DNA from: Acanthococcus lagerstroemiae
Taxonomy: Eukaryota > Arthropoda > Insecta > Hemiptera > Eriococcidae
Direction of reading: 5' to 3'
Length of the DNA stretch: 64,000 bases
Assembly (NCBI GenBank): GCA_031841125.1
Contig: CM063109.1
Span: forward strand, 69,074,914-69,138,913
Every line of letters starts with the position of its first letter. Positions within the stretch are counted from its first letter, which is position 1. Below are positions 47,243 through 58,815 of the stretch, piece by piece. Under the pieces are notes generated by a model. That model did no database searches. It was not told where the DNA came from and saw only the letters and a list, made by a program, of their open reading frames with translations. The translations under genes were made by a program, and so were the position numbers.

Positions 47243-50200
47243 AAATACGTATTGTTGAAAAACAATCTCATTTAGTAATTATTGGCTGCTGAATTGTGAT
47301 TGATTTATCGATTTGCTTAGTCAATCTTGGAAATAATGTTCACGTTGAATGTAAATGTATGAAAGCTCCGTTCAGTATAATATGTAGGTATGTATGTATT
47401 TTGTGGCTCTATTCGGTATTACAAATAAATATTAAGTACTTTCAGTCATCGTGAATTATTATTTCGTTAGTTCGTGTTCGGGTTTTAAGTTGAACATTTT
47501 TCTATATAAATGAACAAAATTAGCTTATTTATGTCTTACGGGCGGAGGGGCGTCGTTATATTAGTTTCTGAAATTATTTTGACTGTAACCGCTACCCTCT
47601 AATGTTGCTATAGTGGCTGTAACCTGTTATTTTTGTTACGGACGCTTATTTCCTTTTTTATGTGATTTCGAGCGTAACCCCTGTCCCTGTATCACCACAG
47701 TGGATACTACAAGTCAGGCAATGACATGTCAGGGAAATTGCGTAAAAAATAGCGAGATTATTAGTTTGTTATCACTAATCAGATGGTGTGTGATAGCTAT
47801 ATTATTCCGTTGATACTTCTACCAACGTCACTTATATGCCACCTCATGAGGTCTGTTAGTAATTAAATTTCATAATACCTCGAAAAGCTTGAGTAGTATA
47901 AAACTGATATATTTGCACGCTACCTAAATTCGCAGGATATACGCGATTCGTGTTTTCTTCTCATGAAAGTTTCAAACAACAAATAGGGTTTAGCCCCCGA
48001 TTTTCAAAAAGCTCTCCCTCTACAACAAAAAACCGAAACATTTGTACGGGCGAAAGAATGTTTAACCTTATTTTGATACTTAACGGAGCTCTCCATGAGC
48101 CTTCCTACGCCATTCCAGGTCGGCTACTTGTACTTATGGCTACACTATCTCACAATAAATCACTTAAACATCGAGTGTGATCCAAAACAAACCATTTAAA
48201 GATCATCGTATTAGTAAACATGCAACATTTTTCTCAGTAAAACTCCTTTTTTTCTGAGCATGACTTAATACAGAACTTGTTGAAAAAGGGAAATATCATT
48301 CGTACCGCACATACAACCTAAATCGAAACATCAGTGCAGTGACTGTACTCATCTTGGTCGTCACCAGCTTTCAGTTCCTCTTTCATCGTCAACCTTTTAT
48401 CTGAAGACTGTTCGAATAAAGCGTGTCGAATGTATAATTGTAATATTTTTATCAGCGACCATGTAAGAGAGGAGCACAGGAAATTATTTCTCAACCTCGG
48501 GCTACACGTTTCCCTGTCGATTATACGTCCGCTCGGGGGTACTACAAACCACTTTCCTGTCGCTTGTCATTCGGCGAACATTTCACACTGTTAATTAACG
48601 ACTCGGTTGAACAACAACTTTCACACCCTTTTATAGGAGGTCTCCTCCCCAACGCGATCCTTTTTATGAATCGCTCTCGTGTTATTTCCCTATGCACGTT
48701 TGCACGTTAATTCGAACCCATCGAGATCATGTCAGTTGGCGCAATTAAAAAAAAAATAGCACGTAGGACATTGACATTCGACGAACGCATTTTGGCATCG
48801 CACTCCACAAACAGAGCTACCTCAGCAATCTGCAAACTACTCTGGTGCACAATTTACAATTTGCATTTCACATATGATACCGTAATCAACGTGAGTTCAT
48901 TTTGGCGACGAAACCTGACTCATGCGGTTTGAAAAGTTGAAAAAAAGAATCGTCAGGCATTTATGACACATTTCGGTGTAGTGAACTAGTTTCATTCTGT
49001 ATCCAATAACGTTGTGGTCAATAAAATGGCATGTTTTGCTGGGAGAAGACATAGTGCCGATTTCTACGGGTGTTTGGGGCTTGAGCACTCGTCAGTAATT
49101 ACATGCATAACGTGATTCGATTTTTTAATTACCTATAGGTGAACAATTTTCTATCTCTTCTCATGAAAATAACTCAGTACTTACAATAAAAAAAATGTAT
49201 CAACTTGAAAACCCACCAACCACTTCCTCGTAGCTCTTTAATATAACTCTAAAACTCTAAAAATATGTGCCTGTGTAGTGTGTACCCGCTGAGAATTTGA
49301 AAAATCAGCACATGGGAGAAAATGTTCCAATTCATCTCAATAATTGAGAAATTTGCAGAAGTCGGAAAGATTGCCTTGTTTCTGTCAAAATGTTCCAACT
49401 GATTTCTTTAAATCTGCTATTGATCTGAATCCAGTTGCGAGATTTTGGTGGTTGGGGGTGAATGTTTTCGGCCGTTTCACGAAAAATAACAAATGGTACT
49501 AGTACTCTTTTCTTTAAATTATTTTATATTGTGAAATCCGTCATTCAATGAAATGCTGAGGCATTATGTTAATGGTCAGATACGCAGCGTGAAAACCGGC
49601 GGTAATTTATAAAATGACTCACAAAAGGCGAGCCATTTCATAAAGTGACTAAACCCACTTCGGCAATACAGGGTGTTTTTCTTGCAATGACCCCCCCCCC
49701 CCGCCACCTGGTGAGTACGCAATTTACCCCCGACAATATGTAGATACGTTTGCATACTCTCACTTTTGAAGGGGCTAAGTTATGGTTAAATTTTGAAAAG
49801 TTTTCAATCTTTGATTTTTTTTCTTCTTCTCACGACTGAAAATACACAGAAAAATGGTACCAGTAGGTAATAGTAAAGGGCAGTTGTAGTAACCACAGAA
49901 AAAAATGGTCGAAATCGGTTCAACAGAGTGTTCATTTTAGCACAAATTATATGAGAAAATGTTCGTATTTTTTCAATTTCTCATGAAACTTGCCCTCTTT
50001 TACTGTTTTCTTCTCTGCAATAGATTGTATACCGAATTTCCCATAAAAAGGTCATTATAGCAATTTTCTTGTATCTGGATTAGAACTGCTCAAAATGGAG
50101 TCAAGGTATCCCCATTAAGAATTATTACTTTTTAACACAGATGCACATACCTTATGAAGATAATCTTCTTCTTCAGCTACTTCACCACTTCACAGAGTTA

Positions 50201-50538
50201 TAAGCGTTTATGGTGCTTATTCACCTCTCTCCTTTCATCTGTTTACCCCATATTTGAAATTTAGGCCCATGCAATGAGGGGAGAGGAGTTTTAGTATTTT
50301 GTAAAGTTTAATATGGGTATCCAATAATTGGTTCCAAAGATCGCTAAATTCGGTTTTGGTAACATTTTGGCCATATTCCTCGAACTAAGCGATGAAGACA
50401 TTTCGACTTCTTTTTTAATACTCACACTTACGTTTCTGACTCGTGAACCACTCATTTCGTTCTACGTTTTGACTTTAATTTTGAATGTCCATTTTATTAA
50501 AATCTTGTAATTGTACAGTTCACCGGACACCTGTTCGT
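47243..50538. other. Noncoding stretch
   Basis: No supported gene. About 48.35-48.73 kb is CpG-containing and less repetitive. A CAGGGTGTTTTT end followed by a C12 run at 49675-49702 looks like one end of a TIR element whose other end I could not find. About 50.3-50.45 kb carries a diverged ctaaattcggttttgg unit. Confidence 0.6.
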
Positions 50539-50653
50539 CATTTTATGTAATACCTAGTCATTTTGAATATTTCCTTGGCCGATAGTGAGTGTTTCCATAA
50601 TTTGCCTAAAATGACTAGGCATTTTATTACATACCTAGTCACTGCATAAAATG
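50539..50653. repeat. Imperfect hairpin/palindrome, 115 bp
   Basis: cattttatg and cataaaatg bound the structure, and cctagtcattttgaa pairs with an inner aaaatgactagg. The right arm holds an extra ~15-bp catacctagtcactg segment. Possibly a small fold-back MITE. Confidence 0.65.
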
Positions 50654-51052
50654 TCTGAATTTCAATACATATACTCATTATGGTGGCTTTTTTTTTCGAT
50701 CCTCGCTCTCACAAAACAAAAAAAATGCTGTGCTTAGGTGTACAAACTCGGTACACAAAATTCCAGCGAAAAAAATGTTTGAGTAAGGGGTGAAGTGAGT
50801 TCAACATAGGATTCCTCTGAAAAGTGCAATTCAGCTTATTTCGCCGTTAAAAATCATAAGGAGTAAATAAATTGGTTGTATGTACTCAAATATACTGGTT
50901 TCTGTGGTATCATACTTTGCCCCTGCCCCAATATACATTTTTTCAACAAAAAAAAATTTAGGGAGCACGGGGGGGGGTGTTGAAGATAAGACTTTCAATG
51001 GTTTACAAACGCAATTGTGAATGTCAGTCGACAAAAATTGGACCAGTGCATA

Positions 51053-51305
51053 TTGAGTGTCTCATACACACTTGACCTAAGTGACAAAAACTTTTTTTCT
51101 TCAGGATAGCGATTTGAAAATTATAAATAACGTTGTGTTGTACACGTGGCTCAAATGGTTTACGCCATCCAGCGGGCTAAAAAAGGAAGTAATTCGTCAT
51201 TTGCGAGTGTAGCTTGATAGAGGTCATCGAGATCTATAAGAATATGTATTAAACTCATGTTTCGTCAAAAATGTCACTTAGGTCAAGCGTGCATGAGACA
51301 CTCCA
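51053..51305. mobile_element. TA-flanked MITE with ~37-bp TIRs (Tc1/mariner-like)
   Basis: Both arms read GAGTGTCTCAT(A/G)CAC(A/G)C followed by TTGACCTAAGTGACA, inverted at the two ends. The 253-bp element is bordered by TA at 51051 and 51306, the usual target of Tc1/mariner elements. No reading frame. The class is inferred from the TA flanks only. Confidence 0.75.
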
Positions 51306-51599
51306 TATAATAACTCTTTTTCATTATTTACTGGTACATTGAACTTATTTTTGAGAAACTTGAATTTGTCTAAGGTTCAGTTTACAGTCCCCTGTAGACT
51401 TTGACACGCAGAGGTTACAGTTCAAATAACTTCAAGAATGAACTTAACGACTTAAGAAATGCTGTGGCTATTATTAATAATATCTATACAGGAAATGTCC
51501 ATGTTTCAGGTTGTAGCATCCTGTGGACCTTAATAGATAGAGATTAGAGTTTAAATAAAGTCATATTTCCGTATACCACCGGTCGAAATCTAGGTTGGT

Positions 51600-52170
51600 G
51601 AAATAGCAGAGGTGTACGATGTAAAGAAGAGAGACAAGGGGCGGAACGGAAGACACTGCAGGTCAAACTGGACATCCAACAGCCTGCGCTTCGTAAGTGG
51701 AAGGACGCACTTGCTCAGTCGACCAAGGGCGAGTGGACCCGAGTGCTGATACGCGATCTCGCGCAGGTCCCATGAAGAACTGAACTTCCTCCTGACCCAA
51801 GTCCCGAGTGGCTATGGGGCTTCAACAGCTACCTACATCGGATAGTAATAGTGCTGAATCCCGCGCGCACACGCTGTGATCGAGGGACGGAGGATAATAC
51901 CTGGCACATCCTGTTCGAGTGTGAGGAGCAAGAGAGGCGTAGTACGGTAACAAGGATCGATCCTGTCGGCAACGAGAGCGACAACGACGGCGTGATCAAT
52001 CGGATGGAACCGGGTGTAGCCCTCTGTCTCGGCCATCATGAAGAAGAAAATGGAGACAGAATGGTCGAGGCAGAGAGCCGACGAACAGAGCTTGGCCCAC
52101 ACTCGTCACAACTAACTCTATATCATCCTTGGAGCTGCTGCAGCTGCTGCAAAATCCCCTAGCTGCACTC
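51600..52170 (+). pseudogene. Frameshifted R1/Jockey-like LINE ORF2 C-terminus
   Basis: Plus-strand frames encode the post-RT segment of an arthropod LINE: QPALRKWKDALAQSTKGEWT (about 51677-51735), then a shift near 51775-51783 into NFLLTQVPSGYG, then a shift back near 51815 into FNSYLHRI. A Cys-rich knuckle follows in which the second Cys is Gly (RCDRGTEDNTWHILFEC, about 51869-51920). The frameshifts, lost Cys and absent RT show it is dead. The strand is opposite to the collagen gene. Confidence 0.78.
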
Positions 52171-53929
52171 ACCCCGTCGTCACCACCTCCTAACGTTGCC
52201 ACATGTACCAAGACGAACAAATGAAAGAAGGAAGTGCAGTTTAACTGTGCTGCACCCGAATTTTCGGTTAACGCTGGGTGAGCGTTGCTAGGTCAGTAAG
52301 GTATCCTATAGTTGCCCTGACAGAACAGCGCGAATCCGAAGCATAGAGAGGCGAAATGGGGGTCCAGGCCAGCCTCAAAACGTTCCTGTAGTCACCGACG
52401 CGATACACGAAAGGGTAGTTTCCGTAGCCAGAGGTGCGGTGTTTGGGAAGCCACTTTGACATGAGTGCACTAATTAAGAGCTTAAATAACCTCAAAATTG
52501 AACTTAAGCATCGCAGAAAACCCGATAATCGACATCAGTAAAGCTATTAACCCCATTTTTTAGGTTATGATCCCTTTCGGAGCCTTTGTGGCTGAAGAAA
52601 TACCTAAAATGACCTCAAAAATAAGTTCAGCGTATCCATAAACTATGAAAAAGAGTTATTACATGCAATTGTTCAGTTTTTGTGATTGAAATTCACAATT
52701 GCGTTAACAGACCCTCAAGAGTCTCGTCTTTGACTAACCCCATACTCCTTGAATCGATTTTTTTTTTTTTAATGAACGACATCACAGAGAACAAAATTTT
52801 TGGGTACAACCAATTTATTTACTCCTTTTCGATTTTTAACGAATAAAAATAAGCTTAATTCCATTAGGAATACCGACGTAGGGACATCCAAATAATTGAA
52901 TATAACAACTTCAGCGTTCTTGCCCAAGAATCGCTGTGAGTCTAGGCATTTCTTTTTGTTCTCTCATAACAAGGTTCACAGAGAATTTGATGGTAAGGAG
53001 GGTTGACAGTACACCGCATAGCAGGGACAATTACGGTTAATTTAAGATACAGTAATAATTCAACGGTCAAAGGAAAAGAGACGGACCAGAAAGAGGACAG
53101 ATAAACGTCACACAACGGAGGGGTTAGCGGTTAAAAGGTCCCTTCTCAGATACACGGTGGAACGAAATTAACTCCCCGAGACCCGGCTTTAAAATATATA
53201 ACCGCTCGTTGAAGGTATTATCATTTAACAATGGGCTATTTTGGAATTGATTAAACTTTAAGACTTTATGGCACGTTAATCAACGTGCGACCTCGAAGAT
53301 TGCATGTATCTCTCCGTCGGCGTCGATTTTTTTCTTTTTCCCTCTTCGAACGCACACTGTACAAGAACATCAAGATGAGAACTTTCGACGTGCAGCAAAA
53401 TGACGTTCGTCTGCCGTTCGCCGTGACGGCTTTCAAATTTAAACTTTGGTGATTCTTTCGTCCACGGTGCATTATTAAGGGTTCGCGACTGCCGCCAACT
53501 CCTCCGGCAGCGTCTCTCGTGTCTCATTTAATCAAACAAATCGCATCTTTACAGAATCGCAGACGATGTTCCAAAGCACTTCTCCTCGCTCTTGCTCGCA
53601 CTGTGCTGAGCTTTTTATATTCTGTCTAAATTGCATCGCAGGACTGCTGATAAACGAAGACGAATTTTCAGCTCGAAGTTTATCGAGTAAGGGAACAGAC
53701 GACAATTGTCGAGGAATGTCGTTCATTAAAAAAATTATACAGTCGACAATTGAGACTCGAAGGACATATAACTTTTTAGTTTCCGGAAATATAATTTCTT
53801 TTGCAGTAAGTGCGACTTATGGATGGTACCGGGTGATTCAGAAAGATGTGTGTGGCGTGCACGTTGTACAATCTGAAATATACTTATAATCTGGAAAAAC
53901 GAAAAACAGTTCTTTTTTGAAAATTTATG
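52171..53929. other. Noncoding stretch
   Basis: No supported gene. 52391-52452 is the second copy of the short repeat at 41.4 kb. About 52.96-53.6 kb looks single-copy and CpG-containing, with a small perfect stem gcacgtt-aatc-aacgtgc at 53271-53288. Confidence 0.6.
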
Positions 53930-54222
53930 GAGGGTGGGGTGAGCGAAAGTTGCATGTTCGTCGCAAAATAAGGTGTGCTGTCCGAAGAGAAGGAGAGATA
54001 CAGCATAATTTGAGGCATCCAGGAATAATATCACTGCTGCTAGAAGGAAGAGTGGAGGGAAAGAATTGGGTAGGTCGGCAAAGATTTCAGTATGTTCAAC
54101 AGATCAAGGATGTCAAATGTTGGTGTTATTTAAAAATGAAAGAACTTGCACAAGATAGGGAGAAATGGAGAGCTGCATCAAACCGGTCGTAAGACTGGTA
54201 ACCTTATCATCATCAACATTTT
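53930..54222 (+). pseudogene. LINE ORF2 C-terminal fragment with ATC-rich tail
   Basis: The frame ending at the stop at 54190 encodes a typical LINE C-terminus: EGRVEGKNWVGRQRFQYVQQ, then MKELAQDREKWRAASNRS. Basic residues precede it (RRKIRCAVRREGE). The stop is followed by a cttatcatcatcaac tail like the short-repeat tails of such elements, then a T run. Endonuclease and RT are absent, so this is a 5'-truncated dead copy of a family different from the 51.6-kb fragment. Confidence 0.75.
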
Positions 54223-56395
54223 TTTGAAATTGAACCATATTTATAGGGTATACAACCGAGTCAAAGTTCAGGCACTAGGCACAGAATTTAAAAATTCAAG
54301 TATCTCCGAATAATGACTTGTTATACATCAATCAATTTATATTTTGATCATCTGATAATAAATACACTCTATTCAGGCTTTGTAATGTACCTGCTACCTA
54401 CTTTCACATTACACCACTGAAGTATGAATCTCGCTCGCAATTCCAATTCAAATAATTTGCAGCTATTAGCAAAGTTTTGGACAAAGTTGCATAACGCATG
54501 CCAAACTTAAGTACATGCATAATCCGGGGATCAAAACGTGAGCGAAATCGAAAAAGTATTAACCTTTGCCGCAAGAGGGGAGACATTAATTTAGGAATTA
54601 ACATTGATTTTTTAGAATTTAAGCTTCAGTCGCTGGGAAAGCCTCCTCAAATGAACCCAAAAATTATTTCCTTTCATAAATGGAGGTTTAAGGGTCGTTA
54701 AATTCATTTCAGAAGTTGTTTCCTCCTCCCCTGAACCATTCAGGCTCCATGAGAGCTAATTTTCAGTTACTCCAATTTCCTTCAACTTCCGGATTCTTTA
54801 CACCAGTAGTAGGATTTCTTAGATCAGTAAATCCATTTTACATGAATAATGTCTATTGGTTGGCCCTCATCCTAAAATCAGTGTCACGTTTTTCCGACCG
54901 ACACTAAGAATCCCGACGGATTTCCGAGAAAATTCATTAAATATAAAACATATCCATGTATCAGTATATCTCGGCATGCAGTGTAGATACTCGTCATCAA
55001 TTTACTCATGATGAATTTGTAAATTTCCTTGGAAATTTTTAATACTGAAGATGGTTGAAAGAACATGAAATTTCTATGGACATTTTTATAATAATTTGAA
55101 ATAAAGACCACCCTAGTGTTCTCGTTTGCCATTTTAGGATGGCCCTCTTTTTGGTACTCTCGAAATTTTAATTGTTCTTCTGAAGTTGCTGCAATCTGAA
55201 GAGCTTTTTGCATTCTGTCACTTTTGCCACAGGAACCCGTTTTTTGTTTTACAGACGAAAGATTAATTTTTAAGTTTAGCATCCTCTCTGACCCCCTCCC
55301 CCTTTGGTCAAAACCAGACCCCTGAACGCTAGGCTGGCTACGCTACTGCATTTTATAAATTCTAGCCCCCGCCAAAAACAAGGTTCTGGTTGCGCCCCTG
55401 TACCTAGCTATCTATCTGATATCTGGCTGCCTGTCTATCAGGATATTTATTTTTCCATGTGTCTGTGTGTCTGTCTTAAGACCAAGAATCCTCTTAGCGG
55501 AACATGCGGTGAAGAGAAAGATTAAATTTCTGACGGAACGTGTTATCAAATTAGCTTATGACTCACAACTCATGAAGACTGGTGAGGCTCGTTATAAGAC
55601 TAGTCGAATTTTCCATAAGGAATCGGACTTGATTACATTTTTCTGAATATGATTTGCTCAAATGTTCCTTTGATGATCAAAAGTTGATACCTGAATAATT
55701 GAATAGTTACAGAATTATAATGAGTCATATTGCGACATCGTAGCATGATTGAATGCGGAGTTAGTTATGTGTTGGAAAAATTTGAAACATAAAAACTCCA
55801 GCGTCTATTGCAAATAACTGGCATCTGCGAGTACCAAAAAAGAAGCACAGTAGTTGCGACCATCCGATCTGTCTCTAATTTACCAGTACATAAAGCTATG
55901 ATGATGATGTGGGTGAAAATCTCGTCTATAATGCTTCAAGTTTACAAAAATCAACTTATGATCATTAAAAATACATTCTCCCAATTTCTGTTAAAATAAT
56001 GTAAGATCAGTTCGGATTTCTTATGGAAAAATACATGTAGTCCAAATATTAATGTGACGTACATGTTTCGTACTTTTCTTTTTTCTGCGCTTACACATAT
56101 GTTTCCTTCTGTCTCCGAAAAATTGGTTCTCTATGACTCCTTACTCTGTCTCCTTCACGCACAATTTTTTCAATTTTTTTCCTGCCCAATTCCTCTTTGA
56201 ATATTGTGAAAAAACTACAAAAAAAAAAAAGAAGTGTTCGGATCATTATTTTGTGTCATAGCAGGTACATACTACATAGGACGTATATACCCCGCACATT
56301 TTGCAGCAACTTACCCTTAATGCACCCTCATCTCTACCTAATTTCCTTACTTTCTTCACTCATGAGTCATGACCACCGTGAAATGGAAAAATAAT
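54223..56395. other. Noncoding stretch with MITE ends
   Basis: No supported gene. 54570-54640 carries a ggaattaacattgatttttt unit shared with 58.1 and 58.7 kb. At 55335-55400 two transposon ends lie side by side on the minus strand, CAGTAGCGTAGCCAGCC (from 55349) and CAGGGGCGCAACCAGAACC (from 55400), without matched partners. Confidence 0.6.
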
Positions 56396-57036
56396 CAGGC
56401 GTAGAGTTTTTCCTGGGAGGGGGAGGGGGCAAAAGTAGTGAAAGTCTCAGTTAACTCAACCAACCCTGTCGAGAGAGGGGGAAGAAAGGGGAATAAATAC
56501 CCCGGGCCCGAACTTTCAAGGGGGCCGATATTTTTAAAAGGCCTGAGTTTCAATCGCATACACTGTACATCAAATCAGCAATCACTCCTTACACCATGAA
56601 AGAAACCTCTTATCCCGTAATTTATAATTTTTTCTCATCTAACAAAAGAACAAATTGAACTGGAAGGAGAGGGGGTCCCGTGAAAATTCCCCCAGACCCT
56701 ATTTTTCTCTCTATGGGACTGGACTCAACTCAAAATTTCCAAATACCATAGTTTAAAAAAAAAAAAAAAACTTTTTTTGATTTGGTAGATTTTCACAGCT
56801 GACTCAAAACAAAATTTTGTACTATCAAAGCAAAAAAAAAACCTTCTGACTTGTTGGATTTTCCCCACTTCTCAACTCAGTTCTCAAAAATCAGAAAAAA
56901 AAGAAGAAAAAAAAAACCTTTTGACTTGTTGGATTTTTCCAATTCCGTCTGATTGAAATGGTAAATCTTCCCAATACTTTTGAATGAAGAATTCCTACAG
57001 GGGGTAATTTGCCCCCCCCCCATCGGTACGTCCCTG
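56396..57036. mobile_element. hAT-like element with perfect 8-bp target duplication
   Basis: Begins CAGGCGTAGAG and ends GGTACGTCCCTG. Flanked by AAAATAAT at 56388-56395 and 57037-57044. The ends are variants of the CAGGGGCGTAGCC type. The 641-bp interior contains G- and C-rich patches, poly-A tracts and two near-repeats of ccttctgacttgttggattttt. No transposase. Confidence 0.85.
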
Positions 57037-57638
57037 AAAATAATCAAGAAATTCAAAATCAAAATCACACTTCGCCCGTGAAGGACAAGTAAACGATATT
57101 CACGCTGTTTCTGGATTAACTTGCACCGAAATTCGGATCGCGTAACGTTTGGTTGGCATGACGTGACGTCATCGTTACAGGGTGCTCATCCAGGTACCGT
57201 TTTTTGTGCAGCACAACTTACATACGTGATTTTTTCTTTTCTATGGATTTTTTTTTTTTTAATTCTGCTTCGGCAGTATTTTTCTCTATGCTTCGTACTA
57301 AGCGTCTACACACTAAAATTTTGTCCGGGACCCTATTTGAAGATATATTATATCGAAAACATGATATGACTGAGTCTATCTTCGAGGAAGCTTTCCTTCA
57401 GCCACTTCCTTTACAGATATCAGATACATCATAACTATCTGTTACATATACGCTCTCGCTTGTATCTTTAAATTCAGACAAGGCCATTCCTTTGATTTAG
57501 TACTGTAAGCAGAACCAGAATCAATGTTTGCAGGGCTGAAGTTTCCTGAAAGTAAAGAAGATGTATCACATCGAATTCAGACAAGTTATTTTTATGCATA
57601 GCTTTTGATTTAGGATAGTACATGCAAAGCATGGTATA

Positions 57639-57908
57639 CCCATGGGCGTAGCCAGCAAGGGGAAAGGGGAGGCAATTGCCTCCCCTGAATTTTGAAGAGA
57701 AAAAAAGTTCTAGCGCTCACAAGATTATTTTCGAATATTTAAAGCCAACTGAATAGGATTCGCAGAAAATCGGGTGTGCAGGGAGGACTAGACGCTAGAC
57801 AACGAAAATGTGTGATTGGCGCCACACTGATAGCAAAGCAGCGACTTGCATCTGCACAAATTCTACCTTTTTGCCCCCTCCTGGAAGAAGTTCTACTACG
57901 CCCGTGGG
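57639..57908. mobile_element. TIR element with CCCATGGGCGTAG ends
   Basis: CCCATGGGCGTAG at 57639 and CTACGCCCGTGGG at 57896-57908 are inverted at 12 of 13 positions. An internal ggggaggcaattgcctcccc palindrome follows the left end. No target duplication is visible, so the exact ends are uncertain. Confidence 0.6.
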
Positions 57909-58008
57909 AAGAGCCTAATATATTTCTCTCCCTCTCCAATAGCTAACAGAAATCAGTACACATTAGAATGTCTTAAGTTTCGACTTTTGATGTTTTTAAT
58001 GGCCCACA

Positions 58009-58815
58009 TGGGCTGCCCGCTAGATCGTTTCCATGATTTGAAAAAGCATTTTCTGCAAAGTTTCAGCAAAATCGGAAAATATTCATCCGTGTCGTCAGGG
58101 GAGAGAACTTATTGCGGGAATTAACATTGATTTTTGGAATTTGAGATTGTCGAAGCCAAACTTACCAGAGAATACAAAGTTTAACTGCATATTCTTATTG
58201 TTGCTCCGCTGATGATTAATTTTTTATACAAGCAGAGTACAATGCGTATGTGTGATTTGCTTGTATAACACTGGGCAATGTGACACACCTCTTTCATTTT
58301 CACGTCAGCAACCTACAAATCCTATGCATTCAATACGCTCAAAGAATTTTAAAATAAAAACAATTTCTGGTCAGATATCTATTGGAGCCTGATGAGTTGA
58401 AGGGAGGAGAGAAACGAACCCGTAAATGAACTATCGGAGAATAACCACCTGTGAAGCCTCTAGGGTAAAGAAGAGAAAGAACCATTGAAATGGATTCAAC
58501 GATCCTAAGAAACCCAATACTAATAAAAAAATCTCGGAAATTGAAGTGACTGAAAATTGGGAATTGCGCCCTCCCTACCTCGGGAAGCCTGAATGATTTA
58601 GGGAAGAAGAATTACCTCTGAAATAAATCAGTACCCTCTTTATTTGCGAAGGAAAATAATTTTTATGCTCATATAGAGGTGACTTCCCAACGACTGACGC
58701 TCAAATCTCAAAAATCAATGTTAATTCGTAAAAACTTTTTCCCTTTACATCAGGTCAACTTTTTCCGATTTTGCTCAAACTTTGCAGAACGTTTTTTTGA
58801 TGTGTGTAACCGAAC
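58009..58815. repeat. Inverted repeat pair, arms ~130-150 bp
   Basis: 58009-58160 and the reverse complement of 58683-58815 share ctgcaaagttt(c/g)agcaaaat, atcggaaaa and gaattaacattgatttttg in the same order. A third partial copy (the gaattaacattgatttttt part, then cagtcgctgggaa) lies at 54.59 kb. The family is unknown. Confidence 0.7.
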
